NCBI RefSeq assembly: GCF_000238915.1
Contig: NZ_BAEG01000040.1
Coordinates: 1-44,590, forward strand
From: Arthrobacter globiformis NBRC 12137
Lineage (GTDB): Bacteria; Actinomycetota; Actinomycetes; Actinomycetales; Micrococcaceae
DNA length: 44,590 nt
Reading direction: 5' to 3'
In this document: positions 25,983 through 33,919 of the stretch, piece by piece
Layout: every line of letters begins with the position of its first letter
Numbering within the stretch: the stretch's first letter is position 1
Notes under the pieces: generated by a model
What the model was told of the DNA's origin: nothing
Databases searched by the model: none
What the model saw: only the letters and a program-made list of their open reading frames with translations
Position numbers and translations under genes: made by a program

Positions 25983-26998
25983 GCACGCAAACCATAACCT
26001 CCCCGCCTACTCAGGGCACCAAAGTACGTCGCCGCGGGCTGCCTGCCTGGTTCGGGGCGTGGGAGATATCTCTGTTGGTGCTGGTTGTTGTCGTAACCGT
26101 TATGGCCTCCATCAGCACACCCTATTTCGCGACAGGACCGAATTTCGCTATCACCGCGGGCGGCGTGATCGGACTGGCGCTGATGGTGATTCCCATGACC
26201 CTGCTGATGATCGCGGGGGAGATCGATTTGTCCGTCGCTTCCGTATTCGGCCTCACCGGTGTCGTGTTCGGCCTCTGCATCGAAGGTGGGATTCCCCTTC
26301 CCGTTTCGGTCGTCATTGGCCTGGCTCTGGGAGCCGTGGCCGGCTTCATCAACGGATGGTTAACCGTGGCCTACGGGTTGCCCTCATTGGTAGTGACGGT
26401 CGGGACCCTCGGACTTTACCGTGGCATCGCGTACATTCTGCTCGAAAGCCGGTCCATCAGCGCGCTGCCCGTCGAATTCACGACCTTCTCCCAGGCCAAC
26501 ATTTACGGCACGTACATCCCTTACACCTTTGTGTTGTTTGTTTTGATGGCTGTCTTCGCGGCCGTCGTCCTGCACCGCGGGGCATTCGGCCGCAAGACCT
26601 TCGCCGTCGGTTCCAGCGCTGTGGTTTCCCGATTCTCCGGTATCCCCGTACGGCGAATCAAGATCACGCTTTTCTGCCTCTCCGGCACGGTGGCCGCCCT
26701 TGCAGGGATGCTGTATGCCGGTTACGTCAGCAGCGCCCGCGCCAACAACGGCACTGGCCTGGAGCTGAGCGTGATCGCCATAGTGCTCATCGGAGGTGTG
26801 AGCATGTTCGGCGGCAAGGGTTCCTTCGCCGGCGTCATGCTCTCCCTGGTGCTCGTCACCGTGCTGACCAGCTGGATGAACCTCGGGTTCCTCCCCACCA
26901 ACGTGCAGAACACCGTTATCGGAGTTCTCATGATTGCCGCGGTCGTGGTTCCTGTGGTTGCCAAAAAAATCAGCGACAGCAGGCCGCTCCGTACGTGA
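25979..26998 (+). CDS. sugar ABC importer permease 2 (RhaQ/LsrD type)
   Basis: A 339-residue membrane protein of the same family as its neighbour, with IAGEIDLSVASVFGLTGVVF and IVLIGGVSMFGGKGSFAGVM in the matching places. The two permeases differ along their length, which points to a heterodimeric pore. ATG 25979 overlaps the previous stop (ATGA). An open frame upstream, inside permease 1, is not coding. The next gene, for the binding lipoprotein, follows after about 145 bases with no clear terminator. Confidence 0.94.
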   Translation: MSTQTITSPPTQGTKVRRRGLPAWFGAWEISLLVLVVVVTVMASISTPYFATGPNFAITAGGVIGLALMVIPMTLLMIAGEIDLSVASVFGLTGVVFGLCIEGGIPLPVSVVIGLALGAVAGFINGWLTVAYGLPSLVVTVGTLGLYRGIAYILLESRSISALPVEFTTFSQANIYGTYIPYTFVLFVLMAVFAAVVLHRGAFGRKTFAVGSSAVVSRFSGIPVRRIKITLFCLSGTVAALAGMLYAGYVSSARANNGTGLELSVIAIVLIGGVSMFGGKGSFAGVMLSLVLVTVLTSWMNLGFLPTNVQNTVIGVLMIAAVVVPVVAKKISDSRPLRT

Positions 26999-27142
26999 AT
27001 CTCTTGTCCTCCTCAATCAACGGCGATTGGACCCCGATGAACCAAGACCCCTAAAAGCGTCTGCCAGAGAAGACTCTGTGACGAAACAGCACATCGTGAC
27101 CAAGACACATCCCGACTCACCATGCTCAAGAAAGAATCCCTG

Positions 27143-28195
27143 ATGCACAAAAAAATTACCGCCACAGTGGCTGCAGTTACTCTTGCAGCCGCACTTGCCG
27201 CCTGCGCCCCTACGAACGGCGCCGCCCCCGCAGCAGGGGGAGGCAACACGAAGTCCCTCAAAGAATGCACCATGACCATGATCCCGAAGAACACCGACAA
27301 TCCGTTCTTTGCGGCCGGCGCATACGGTGCGGATGAAGCCGCAACCGACATGGGCGGCAAGAAGATCAACTACACCGGTACAGCCCAGCCCGATGTGCCA
27401 GGCCAGATCCAGCGCATCCAGAGCGCCTCCCAGCAAGGCAGTTGCGGTATCGCCGTGTCCGGCCTCGACCCGGACGCGCTTGCACCAGCCTTGACAGCCG
27501 CCGCGTCGCAAGGAACCAAAGTAATCAGCTACGATGCAGACGTTAAAAAGGACGCCCGGGCGTTCTGGGTTGCCCCGGCAACGGACGCATCCCTCGGCGT
27601 CGCCCAGTTCAAGCTTCTCGCCGAGCAGATGGGCAACAAGGGCAACTACGCAATCATCTCCGCGCAGAGCACCGCAGCGGGCCAGAACGCCTGGATCGCC
27701 GCAGCCGCCGAAGAAGCCAAGAAGCCGGAGTACGCCGGCATGAAGCTCGTCAAGACGGTATACGGCAACGACGTCCCGCAGACGTCCTATGATGCCGCCG
27801 TCTCGCTCTTCCAGGCCTACCCTGAGCTGGACGGAATCCTCGCACCCACTCCCGTTTCACTCCAGGCCGCGGTGAAGGCGAAGGCCGACCAGAAATTCAA
27901 CCCGGACCTGGTCATCACCGGGCTCGGCTGGCCACCGTCGGATGGCGCGCTCCTGAAAAGCGGTGCCGTTAAGTCCTTCGTCCTGTGGAGCCCCCGGGAC
28001 ATGGGTTACCTCTCCTACTACGCGATGAACGCTCTCCTCAGCGGCAAGATCGCCGGAAAAGAAGGGGACACATTCGAGGCAGGGCGGCTCGGAAAACGCA
28101 CTATCGGAGCCAACGGCGAAGTGGACACCGGCGAACCGCTCGTCTTCACAGCAGAAAACGTCGACAGCCTGATGGATCACTTCAAAACCAAGTAA
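27143..28195 (+). CDS. sugar-binding lipoprotein of the ABC importer (RhaS-like)
   Basis: Captures the substrate outside the membrane. The 350-residue protein has a lipoprotein signal with lipobox LAAC and Cys21, then a Gly/Ala/Pro linker and a two-lobed type I binding domain: TDNPFFAAGAYGADEAA, GIAVSGLDPDALAPALTAAA, TKVISYDADV, KTVYGNDVPQTSYDAAV and ILAPTPVSLQAAVKA. This layout resembles rhamnose-binding RhaS and AI-2-binding LsrB rather than ribose or xylose binders. ATG 27143 gives the shortest normal signal peptide; ATG 27122 would add seven charged residues. A 12-bp hairpin follows the stop. Confidence 0.92.
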   Translation: MHKKITATVAAVTLAAALAACAPTNGAAPAAGGGNTKSLKECTMTMIPKNTDNPFFAAGAYGADEAATDMGGKKINYTGTAQPDVPGQIQRIQSASQQGSCGIAVSGLDPDALAPALTAAASQGTKVISYDADVKKDARAFWVAPATDASLGVAQFKLLAEQMGNKGNYAIISAQSTAAGQNAWIAAAAEEAKKPEYAGMKLVKTVYGNDVPQTSYDAAVSLFQAYPELDGILAPTPVSLQAAVKAKADQKFNPDLVITGLGWPPSDGALLKSGAVKSFVLWSPRDMGYLSYYAMNALLSGKIAGKEGDTFEAGRLGKRTIGANGEVDTGEPLVFTAENVDSLMDHFKTK

Positions 28196-28210
28196 TCGAA
28201 GCAGCCTTCT

Positions 28211-28244
28211 GGTGCCGGCTGAGGCAATTCCTTCAGCCGGCACC
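28211..28244. terminator. hairpin after the binding-protein gene
   Basis: GGTGCCGGCTGA (28211-28222) and its exact complement (28233-28244) enclose a 10-base loop; only ATCTTT follows. With the operon continuing 21 bases later, this is probably a partial terminator or an mRNA-stabilising stem that raises binding-protein levels over the downstream enzymes, as is known for other ABC importers. Confidence 0.6.
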
Positions 28245-28265
28245 ATCTTTGAATCGGAGTAGACC

Positions 28266-29105
28266 ATGTTCCGCTACACCTACAACACTCTCGTCTACGG
28301 ACACGAGCCGCTGGAGATCGGTATCGCCAGGCTTGCAAAATTCGGCTATGACGGCGTCGAATTCGTTGGTGAGCCCTCCGAGCACGACGCCCGGGAGATC
28401 ACCGAACAGCTAAAGAAGAACGATGTGGTGGCATCCTCGATCATCAGCATCTTCACACCCGAGCGCGACATCGTCAGCTCTGACGAAGGCACCCGCCGGA
28501 ATGCCATTGATTACGTCAAAGGAAACGTTGACTACGCCGCGGCCCTCGGCGCCGACGTAGTCACTTTCACACCCACCGCCTGTATGAAGATTTCCCCTGA
28601 GACGGACCTCGCTCAGGAATGGGCCTGGGCCGTCGAAGCAGCCCGGTCAGTCGCCGGCTACGCTGCAGATCACGGGATCAGCATCGCCGTCGAGCCTTGG
28701 AACCGCTACGAGACATACCTCATCAACAGGGCCGGCAAAGCGGCCGATTTCGTCGATGAAGTCGGCGCACCCAACATCGGCGTGATGGCCGACACCTTCC
28801 ACATGAGCATCGAAGAACCAGACATCGCGGAGGCCATTCGCACCATTGGACACCGCCTGGCCCACGTGCACTTGGCTGATTCGAACCGCGCGGCGCCGGG
28901 CTACGGACATCTTGACTTCACGCCGATCGTCCAGGCGATCTCCGACGTCGACTATAAGGGCTGGATTTCGTACGAACTGCTGCCCCCGGCCGGTGATGTC
29001 TGGAGTGTGCTGTCCGGCGGGGGAGCACCGGAATTTCTTGATACCTATTCCGAGGCATCGATCAGGCACACCAAGGCCATCGAAACCAAGCTGGGACTTC
29101 GCTAA
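28266..29105 (+). CDS. TIM-barrel ketose 3-epimerase-like protein (DTE family)
   Basis: A 279-residue protein whose key residues match D-tagatose/D-psicose 3-epimerases. Glu143, Asp176, His202 and Glu237 stand where Agrobacterium D-psicose epimerase has metal ligands 150, 183, 209 and 244, a constant offset of seven. The substrate residues Glu149, His179 and Arg208 match 156, 186 and 215 at the same offset. It is therefore likely an active metal-dependent epimerase or isomerase on a free sugar or keto-sugar. The substrate is not known. GGAG lies upstream of ATG 28266. The stop overlaps the next start as TAATG. Confidence 0.9.
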   Translation: MFRYTYNTLVYGHEPLEIGIARLAKFGYDGVEFVGEPSEHDAREITEQLKKNDVVASSIISIFTPERDIVSSDEGTRRNAIDYVKGNVDYAAALGADVVTFTPTACMKISPETDLAQEWAWAVEAARSVAGYAADHGISIAVEPWNRYETYLINRAGKAADFVDEVGAPNIGVMADTFHMSIEEPDIAEAIRTIGHRLAHVHLADSNRAAPGYGHLDFTPIVQAISDVDYKGWISYELLPPAGDVWSVLSGGGAPEFLDTYSEASIRHTKAIETKLGLR

Positions 29106-29968
29106 TGGAAAATCAGCTGGGCCTCAGCACGTTCGTATTAGCTTCCCCGTTCTCCGACAACGAGGGGACTGCCTTCGACCGGGTAGCGGCGATGGGATAT
29201 GAGCTGATCGAGGTATGCGTCGAAGATCCCGCGCTTCTGACGGCGCAGGCCCTCAACGCCCACGCGGCCCGCACCGGGCTCGCTGTCGGCATTTGCGGAG
29301 CGTTCGGCCCTGACCGTGACGTGTCGGCGGAGGAAGCCGGGCGCCGGCGGGCCGGCATCGACTACCTCAAGGCCTGCATCGACCTGGCAGCCGCGGTCGG
29401 TTCCCCGCACGTGGCCGGCCCCATGTACGCCCCCACCGGGCAAACCCGAATGCTTGATGCGGCTGACAGGGCCGCGCAGTTGAAGCGCGCAGCGGACAGC
29501 CTCCGTGAAACCGCAGAATACGCCGCCGGGCGCGGGATACGGTTGGCCATCGAACCATTGAACCGTTTTGAAACCGACCTGATCAACACCACCGAACAAG
29601 CCCTCCAGCTCGTTGATCTCATCGGTGCCGACCATGTCGGCCTGCTGATCGACACGTTCCACATGAACATCGAGGAGAAAAGCCTCGGCGAAGCCGTGAG
29701 GCTCGCTGGCTCAAAGATTTTCCACGTTCAGGTCTCAGAGAACGACCGCGGAGCCCCCGGATCAGGGCACGTGCCCTGGTCGGAGTTCTTTACGGCGCTA
29801 GCCGACATCAACTACGACGGACAGATCGTCGTCGAATCCTTTCTTCCGTCGGTGAAGGAGATCGCCCGGGCCGTTTCGCTCTGGCGCCCCGTAGCAGCAT
29901 CCATGGACGACCTGGCAGTAGACGGGCTCGCCTTCCTCAAAATGTCCCTAGCCGGAGGTGCCGAATGA
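29105..29968 (+). CDS. second TIM-barrel epimerase-like protein (DTE/Hyi type)
   Basis: A 287-residue paralogue of the preceding protein in the same fold. Glu150, Asp183 and Glu244 fall exactly on the psicose-epimerase numbering, and Glu156, His186 and Arg215 are also kept. Position 209 is Gln (HVQVSE) instead of the metal-binding His. Hydroxypyruvate-isomerase-type relatives use Gln there, so metal binding is probably kept, but the chemistry may differ from the first copy. The sequence also has GPMYAPTG before the second half of the barrel. It overlaps both neighbours, by one and four bases, so the three barrel genes are translated together. Confidence 0.9.
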   Translation: MENQLGLSTFVLASPFSDNEGTAFDRVAAMGYELIEVCVEDPALLTAQALNAHAARTGLAVGICGAFGPDRDVSAEEAGRRRAGIDYLKACIDLAAAVGSPHVAGPMYAPTGQTRMLDAADRAAQLKRAADSLRETAEYAAGRGIRLAIEPLNRFETDLINTTEQALQLVDLIGADHVGLLIDTFHMNIEEKSLGEAVRLAGSKIFHVQVSENDRGAPGSGHVPWSEFFTALADINYDGQIVVESFLPSVKEIARAVSLWRPVAASMDDLAVDGLAFLKMSLAGGAE

Positions 29969-30972
29969 CCTTGCCAGTGACGCTCTTCACCGGACAATGG
30001 GCAGACCTGACCCTCGAAGAAGTTGCCAAGTATGCGAGTGAGTGGGGTTACGACGGCCTTGAGATCGCCTGCTCCGGGGAGCACCTGGATGTGTGGCGTG
30101 CCGCCGAAGACGACGACTACCTGCAGGGCAGGGTGGACATTCTCGATCGGTACGGACTGAAGGTGTGGTCCCTGTCGAATCATCTGACGGGCCAGGCTGT
30201 CTGCGATGACCCTATCGATTTCCGGCACAAGGCCATTCTTCGCTCGAAGGTATGGGGAGACGGCGAAGCCGAGGGCGTGCGGAAACGCGCCGCCGAAGAG
30301 CTGAAGCTCACGGCGAAGGCCGCGAACAGGCTCGGAGTGGACACCATCACCGGCTTCACCGGCTCGAAGATCTGGCCGTATGTTGCGATGTTCCCGCCCG
30401 TCGGCGCCGACGTTATTGACGCCGGCTACGAGGATTTCGCAACCCGCTGGAACCCGATTCTCGACGTCTTCGACCGGGAGGGCGTGCGGTACGCCCACGA
30501 AGTTCACCCCGGGGAGATCGCATATGACTACTGGACTTGTATGCGAGCCCTCGAAGCCGTCGACCACCGGACCGCCTTCGGATTCAACTGGGATCCCAGC
30601 CACATGATGTGGCAGGGAATTGACCCCGTGGGCTTCATCGTCGACTTCGCAGACCGGATATATCACGTCGATTGCAAAGACACCCGCATCCGACCCGCAT
30701 CCGGCAAGGCCGGCGTGCTCGGCTCCCATCTACCTTGGGGCGATCCCCGCCGCGGTTGGGACTTCGTTTCCACCGGCCACGGTGACGTCCCATGGGAAGA
30801 CGCTTTCCGCGCGCTCCGATATTTCGGCTACTCAGGGCCCATTTCCGTGGAGTGGGAAGACGCCGGAATGGGCCGCCTGCACGGTGCCAAAGAAGCAGCG
30901 GGCTTCGTGAGGTCGCTGCTCTGGGACCTACCAACGGCTTCCTTCGATGCCGCCTTCAGTAATCAAAACTGA
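29965..30972 (+). CDS. third TIM-barrel isomerase/epimerase-like protein
   Basis: A 335-residue protein of the AP-endonuclease-2/xylose-isomerase-like TIM barrel, longer than its two neighbours and only distantly related to them. Likely metal ligands lie in AHEVHPGEIAYD, FNWDPSHMMW, IYHVDCKDT and ISVEWEDAGM, the usual Glu/Asp/His/Glu set at strand ends. The N-terminal part has GYDGLEIACSGEHLDVW. Similar proteins occur in bacterial sugar loci under the general label sugar phosphate isomerase/epimerase; some relatives act on keto-sugars or keto-glycosides. No phosphate-specific site is evident. It starts four bases inside the previous gene. Confidence 0.88.
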   Translation: MTLPVTLFTGQWADLTLEEVAKYASEWGYDGLEIACSGEHLDVWRAAEDDDYLQGRVDILDRYGLKVWSLSNHLTGQAVCDDPIDFRHKAILRSKVWGDGEAEGVRKRAAEELKLTAKAANRLGVDTITGFTGSKIWPYVAMFPPVGADVIDAGYEDFATRWNPILDVFDREGVRYAHEVHPGEIAYDYWTCMRALEAVDHRTAFGFNWDPSHMMWQGIDPVGFIVDFADRIYHVDCKDTRIRPASGKAGVLGSHLPWGDPRRGWDFVSTGHGDVPWEDAFRALRYFGYSGPISVEWEDAGMGRLHGAKEAAGFVRSLLWDLPTASFDAAFSNQN

Positions 30973-30995
30973 TTCAAGTAACAGGAGAAACACTC

Positions 30996-32594
30996 ATGAC
31001 TGAGAAGTTTGACTACGTCATCGTGGGCGGCGGCGCCGCTGGTTGCATCGTCGCCGCCCGCCTATCCGAAAACACGGACAGCTCGATTCTCGTGCTCGAA
31101 GCTGGAACAGACTACGCCCCCGGCACTACTCCCGAAGGAGTGCTGGACGCCAAATACGTTCCTATGCGCGGGCACGCGCCCACCTTCAATGCAGGGCACG
31201 ACTGGGGACTAATCGCACACAGCCGCGGAGGCGCCGGGATTTCCGTCCCTCAGGCCAGGCTCATTGGCGGCGGCGGGGCGATCAACGGCGGAATCGCCCT
31301 GCGTGGCGCCCTTGCCGACTACAAGGAATGGGTCGCCTTCGGCAACCCCCGGTGGAGCTGGGACGAGGTTCTGCCATTCTTCAAAAAAATCGAAAACGAC
31401 GCGGCTCCCGGTGAAGACATCCACGGGCACGACGGCCCCATCCCAATCAACAGGGCCACCGACGAAGAACTGGCGCCATTGCAGGCGGCATTCATCGAGT
31501 CGGCCCAAGCTACAGGCGCCCCGTATGTCTGGGATCTGAATGCACCCAACGCCCATGGCGTCGGACCCGTTCCGCAGACGCGGATCGGAGGGCGTCGAGT
31601 CTCGACAGCAGAGAGCCATCTCGACCCGGCACGCAACCGCCCTAACCTCACTGTGCGCGGCAACTCCCTGGTCAACCGCCTGCTGTTCGACGGGACCCGG
31701 ATCGTCGGCGTGGAGTTAGCCGACGGCACTGTCATCGATGCCGGAGAAGTGATCGTCGCGGCGGGAGCCATTCTCACTCCGGCGATTCTGCAGCGCTCCG
31801 GAGTCGGCCCGGCCGAACTCATCAATTCGCTCGGCACAGACCTCGTTGTCGACCTGCCGGTCGGCGACAATCTCGGCGACCACTTCAGCATTCCGCTCAT
31901 GGCCGTTCCCAAGCCAGGCGTCTGGGACGAAAACCAGTTCAGCCTCCAGACCGCCTACCGCATGTCCACCAAGGCGCAGCCCGATTCCCTGGATGGCCAG
32001 CTGACCATGTTCACCTATCTGAACGCGCGCACAACGGGGGAAGGCAGCCGCGGCATCGCCGGCGAGGGGACAGACGACATCGAAAACGTCGCCGGAATCG
32101 GGTGCGTTCTCAATAAGCCGAGATCACTGGGAACGGTCCGTATCAGCACCATGGACCCCGCCGTCCTTCCCGACGTCGATCCCAACTATCTCGATGCACA
32201 GGTAGACAGGGAAGCCATCCGTGAGCTCGTGCGCGTAGGTTGGAACGTCTTCACCGCAAAGCCGCTGGCTGACATGTTGGAGGCCCCGCTCGGGATGGAC
32301 GCGGCCACAATCAACGACGACTCTGCGCTCGACGCGGCCATTGAGGAAAAAGCCGCGTCAGGCTACCACTTCACCGGTACCTGCCTCATGGCTCCGGCGG
32401 AGCGAGGAGGAGTAGTTGACCAGGAAGGCCGCGTGCACGGCATTGACGGGCTCCGGGTCATCGACGCCTCGGTGATACCGACCACTCCCGCAGCGAACTC
32501 AATGCTGACGACTTACATGGTCGCCGAACGAATCTCGACGATGATTCTCGATGAGATGAACAGCCGCGCCGGCGCGGGCATGGCGGCCCGATGA
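30996..32594 (+). CDS. GMC-family FAD oxidoreductase (choline-dehydrogenase-like)
   Basis: Oxidises an alcohol group, probably on a sugar, polyol or glycoside, passing electrons to oxygen or a carrier. The 532-residue protein has the FAD motif VGGGAAGCIVAARLSE (10-25), GMC signature 1 around ARLIGGGGAINGG, signature 2 in GAILTPAILQRSGVG, and the C-terminal catalytic pair as His in GYHFTGTCLM and Asn in TPAANSMLTTY. There is no signal peptide, so it is cytoplasmic. AGGAG lies upstream of ATG 30996, and the stop overlaps the next start (ATGA). It resembles choline dehydrogenases more than pyranose oxidases, but substrate cannot be read from that. Confidence 0.93.
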   Translation: MTEKFDYVIVGGGAAGCIVAARLSENTDSSILVLEAGTDYAPGTTPEGVLDAKYVPMRGHAPTFNAGHDWGLIAHSRGGAGISVPQARLIGGGGAINGGIALRGALADYKEWVAFGNPRWSWDEVLPFFKKIENDAAPGEDIHGHDGPIPINRATDEELAPLQAAFIESAQATGAPYVWDLNAPNAHGVGPVPQTRIGGRRVSTAESHLDPARNRPNLTVRGNSLVNRLLFDGTRIVGVELADGTVIDAGEVIVAAGAILTPAILQRSGVGPAELINSLGTDLVVDLPVGDNLGDHFSIPLMAVPKPGVWDENQFSLQTAYRMSTKAQPDSLDGQLTMFTYLNARTTGEGSRGIAGEGTDDIENVAGIGCVLNKPRSLGTVRISTMDPAVLPDVDPNYLDAQVDREAIRELVRVGWNVFTAKPLADMLEAPLGMDAATINDDSALDAAIEEKAASGYHFTGTCLMAPAERGGVVDQEGRVHGIDGLRVIDASVIPTTPAANSMLTTYMVAERISTMILDEMNSRAGAGMAAR

Positions 32595-33421
32595 AACTCG
32601 GATATCCGACCATCACCTGGGGCGGTGTAGTGGGGATGCCCGGCGGCGTCACAAGTGTGAAGGACTCCTTCTACCTCACGGCTGGCTCGACTGCTGACGC
32701 ATTTCGTGACATCGCTGCCGCAGGTTACACGGGCACCGAGGTCTTCGATGGAAACTTGCTGGAATTCGTTGACGAGCCGCAAAGCTTTACCCACCTCCTC
32801 GAAGAAACCGGCCTCACCCTCGTCAGCGTGTACACGGGTGCGAACTTCATCTTCGACGACATCGTCAACGAAGAGATGGCGAAAATCGAGAAAGCCGCGG
32901 CCATGGCAGCAACCTTCGGAGCACAGCGTCTCGTCATTGGAGGCGGGGCTCAACGCGCGCACGGGCCCGCCGATGGCGATTTTCAGCGGCTGGCTTCCGG
33001 ACTCGACCGGTGCACCGAAATCGCATCAGCTGCTGGACTCACGGCGACCTACCACCCGCACCTTGGCACTCTGGTAGAGACATCCGAGGCGCTCACAAAG
33101 ATCATGAAATTGTCAGGAATCCATTTCTGTCCCGACACCGCACACCTGGCGGGCGGCGGCGGAAACCCGGCAGAACTCATTCGGCGGTATAGCGACCGCC
33201 TCGCACATGTCCACCTCAAGGACTGGGACTCGCGCTCCCAGCGCTTCATGCCGCTCGGCGAGGGCGAACTCGACTTTAACGCCATCCTCCAAGCTATTCG
33301 CGAGACCGGCTACGACGACTGGCTCATGGTCGAACTCGACTATTACGACGGTGACCCCAAAACCGCCGCCGAAATCAGCAAGCGTTACCTCGACAAACTG
33401 CTTGCCACACAGACCAGCTAG
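32591..33421 (+). CDS. IolE-like TIM-barrel protein (keto-cyclitol/sugar dehydratase or isomerase)
   Basis: A 276-residue protein whose motifs follow inosose dehydratase IolE: ATYHPHLGTLVETSEALTK, FCPDTAHLAGGG, HVHLKDWDSR and LMVELDYYDGD. IolE removes water from 2-keto-myo-inositol; related barrels catalyse elimination next to a keto group in other sugars. The rest of the inositol pathway (IolB, IolC, IolD) is absent here, so a plain inositol role is unlikely. ATG 32591 overlaps the GMC stop by four bases. That coupling suggests the barrel acts on the ketone made by the GMC enzyme. Confidence 0.87.
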   Translation: MKLGYPTITWGGVVGMPGGVTSVKDSFYLTAGSTADAFRDIAAAGYTGTEVFDGNLLEFVDEPQSFTHLLEETGLTLVSVYTGANFIFDDIVNEEMAKIEKAAAMAATFGAQRLVIGGGAQRAHGPADGDFQRLASGLDRCTEIASAAGLTATYHPHLGTLVETSEALTKIMKLSGIHFCPDTAHLAGGGGNPAELIRRYSDRLAHVHLKDWDSRSQRFMPLGEGELDFNAILQAIRETGYDDWLMVELDYYDGDPKTAAEISKRYLDKLLATQTS

Positions 33422-33451
33422 CAACGGGTACAGGAAAGAAAGACACCAACC

Positions 33452-33886
33452 ATGTCAGAGCTTCTCGTCAAACGCACTGTTAGCCGCGAGCTCGCCCGCT
33501 TGGGCATTGACCGCGCGATCGAAGAATCACGCACCAGGAACTGTCTGACCTGCATCGCAGTGTTAGATAACGCAGGACATCTCATTTCGTTCGACCGAAT
33601 GGACGGTGCGCCCTTCCAGTCGTCACAGCTCGCACAGGACAAGGCCCACTCGGTTGCCGGGAACGGCCTTGCGACGCACGAATTCTGGGAGATGGCCAAA
33701 GATGATCCCTGGCTGGTACACAACCTCGGACAAGTCCCGGGCCTCGTCGTTCTCGGTGGTGGCATCCCCATCTATCTCGAGGACGAATTCATCGGCTCCG
33801 TGGGCGTCTCCGGCAAGAGCGACATGGAGGAAGACCGAGCGATAGCGGAAGCCGCTGTCGCAGCCATCCTCAAGGCACTCGCGTAA
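33452..33886 (+). CDS. GlcG/HbpS-like protein (DUF336)
   Basis: A 144-residue single-domain protein with the family pattern CIAVLDNAGHLISFDRMDGA, QDKAHSVAGNG, PGLVVLGGGIPIYLEDEFIG and GVSGKSDMEEDRAIAEAA. Relatives include heme-binding HbpS, GlcG of the glycolate operon and the PduO C-terminal domain. There is no signal peptide, unlike secreted HbpS. It sits between the IolE-like gene and the aldo/keto reductase on the same strand. Its role in such sugar operons is not established; binding of an intermediate or cofactor is a guess. Confidence 0.88.
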   Translation: MSELLVKRTVSRELARLGIDRAIEESRTRNCLTCIAVLDNAGHLISFDRMDGAPFQSSQLAQDKAHSVAGNGLATHEFWEMAKDDPWLVHNLGQVPGLVVLGGGIPIYLEDEFIGSVGVSGKSDMEEDRAIAEAAVAAILKALA

Positions 33887-33919
33887 CCGATTCGTCTCCT
33901 CCAACCATTGGAAGTATCA

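Noticed and set aside
28266..33421. Complete myo-inositol pathway
   Set aside because: IolG-, IolI- and IolE-like folds are present but IolB, IolC and IolD are absent, so a standard inositol pathway is not supported.
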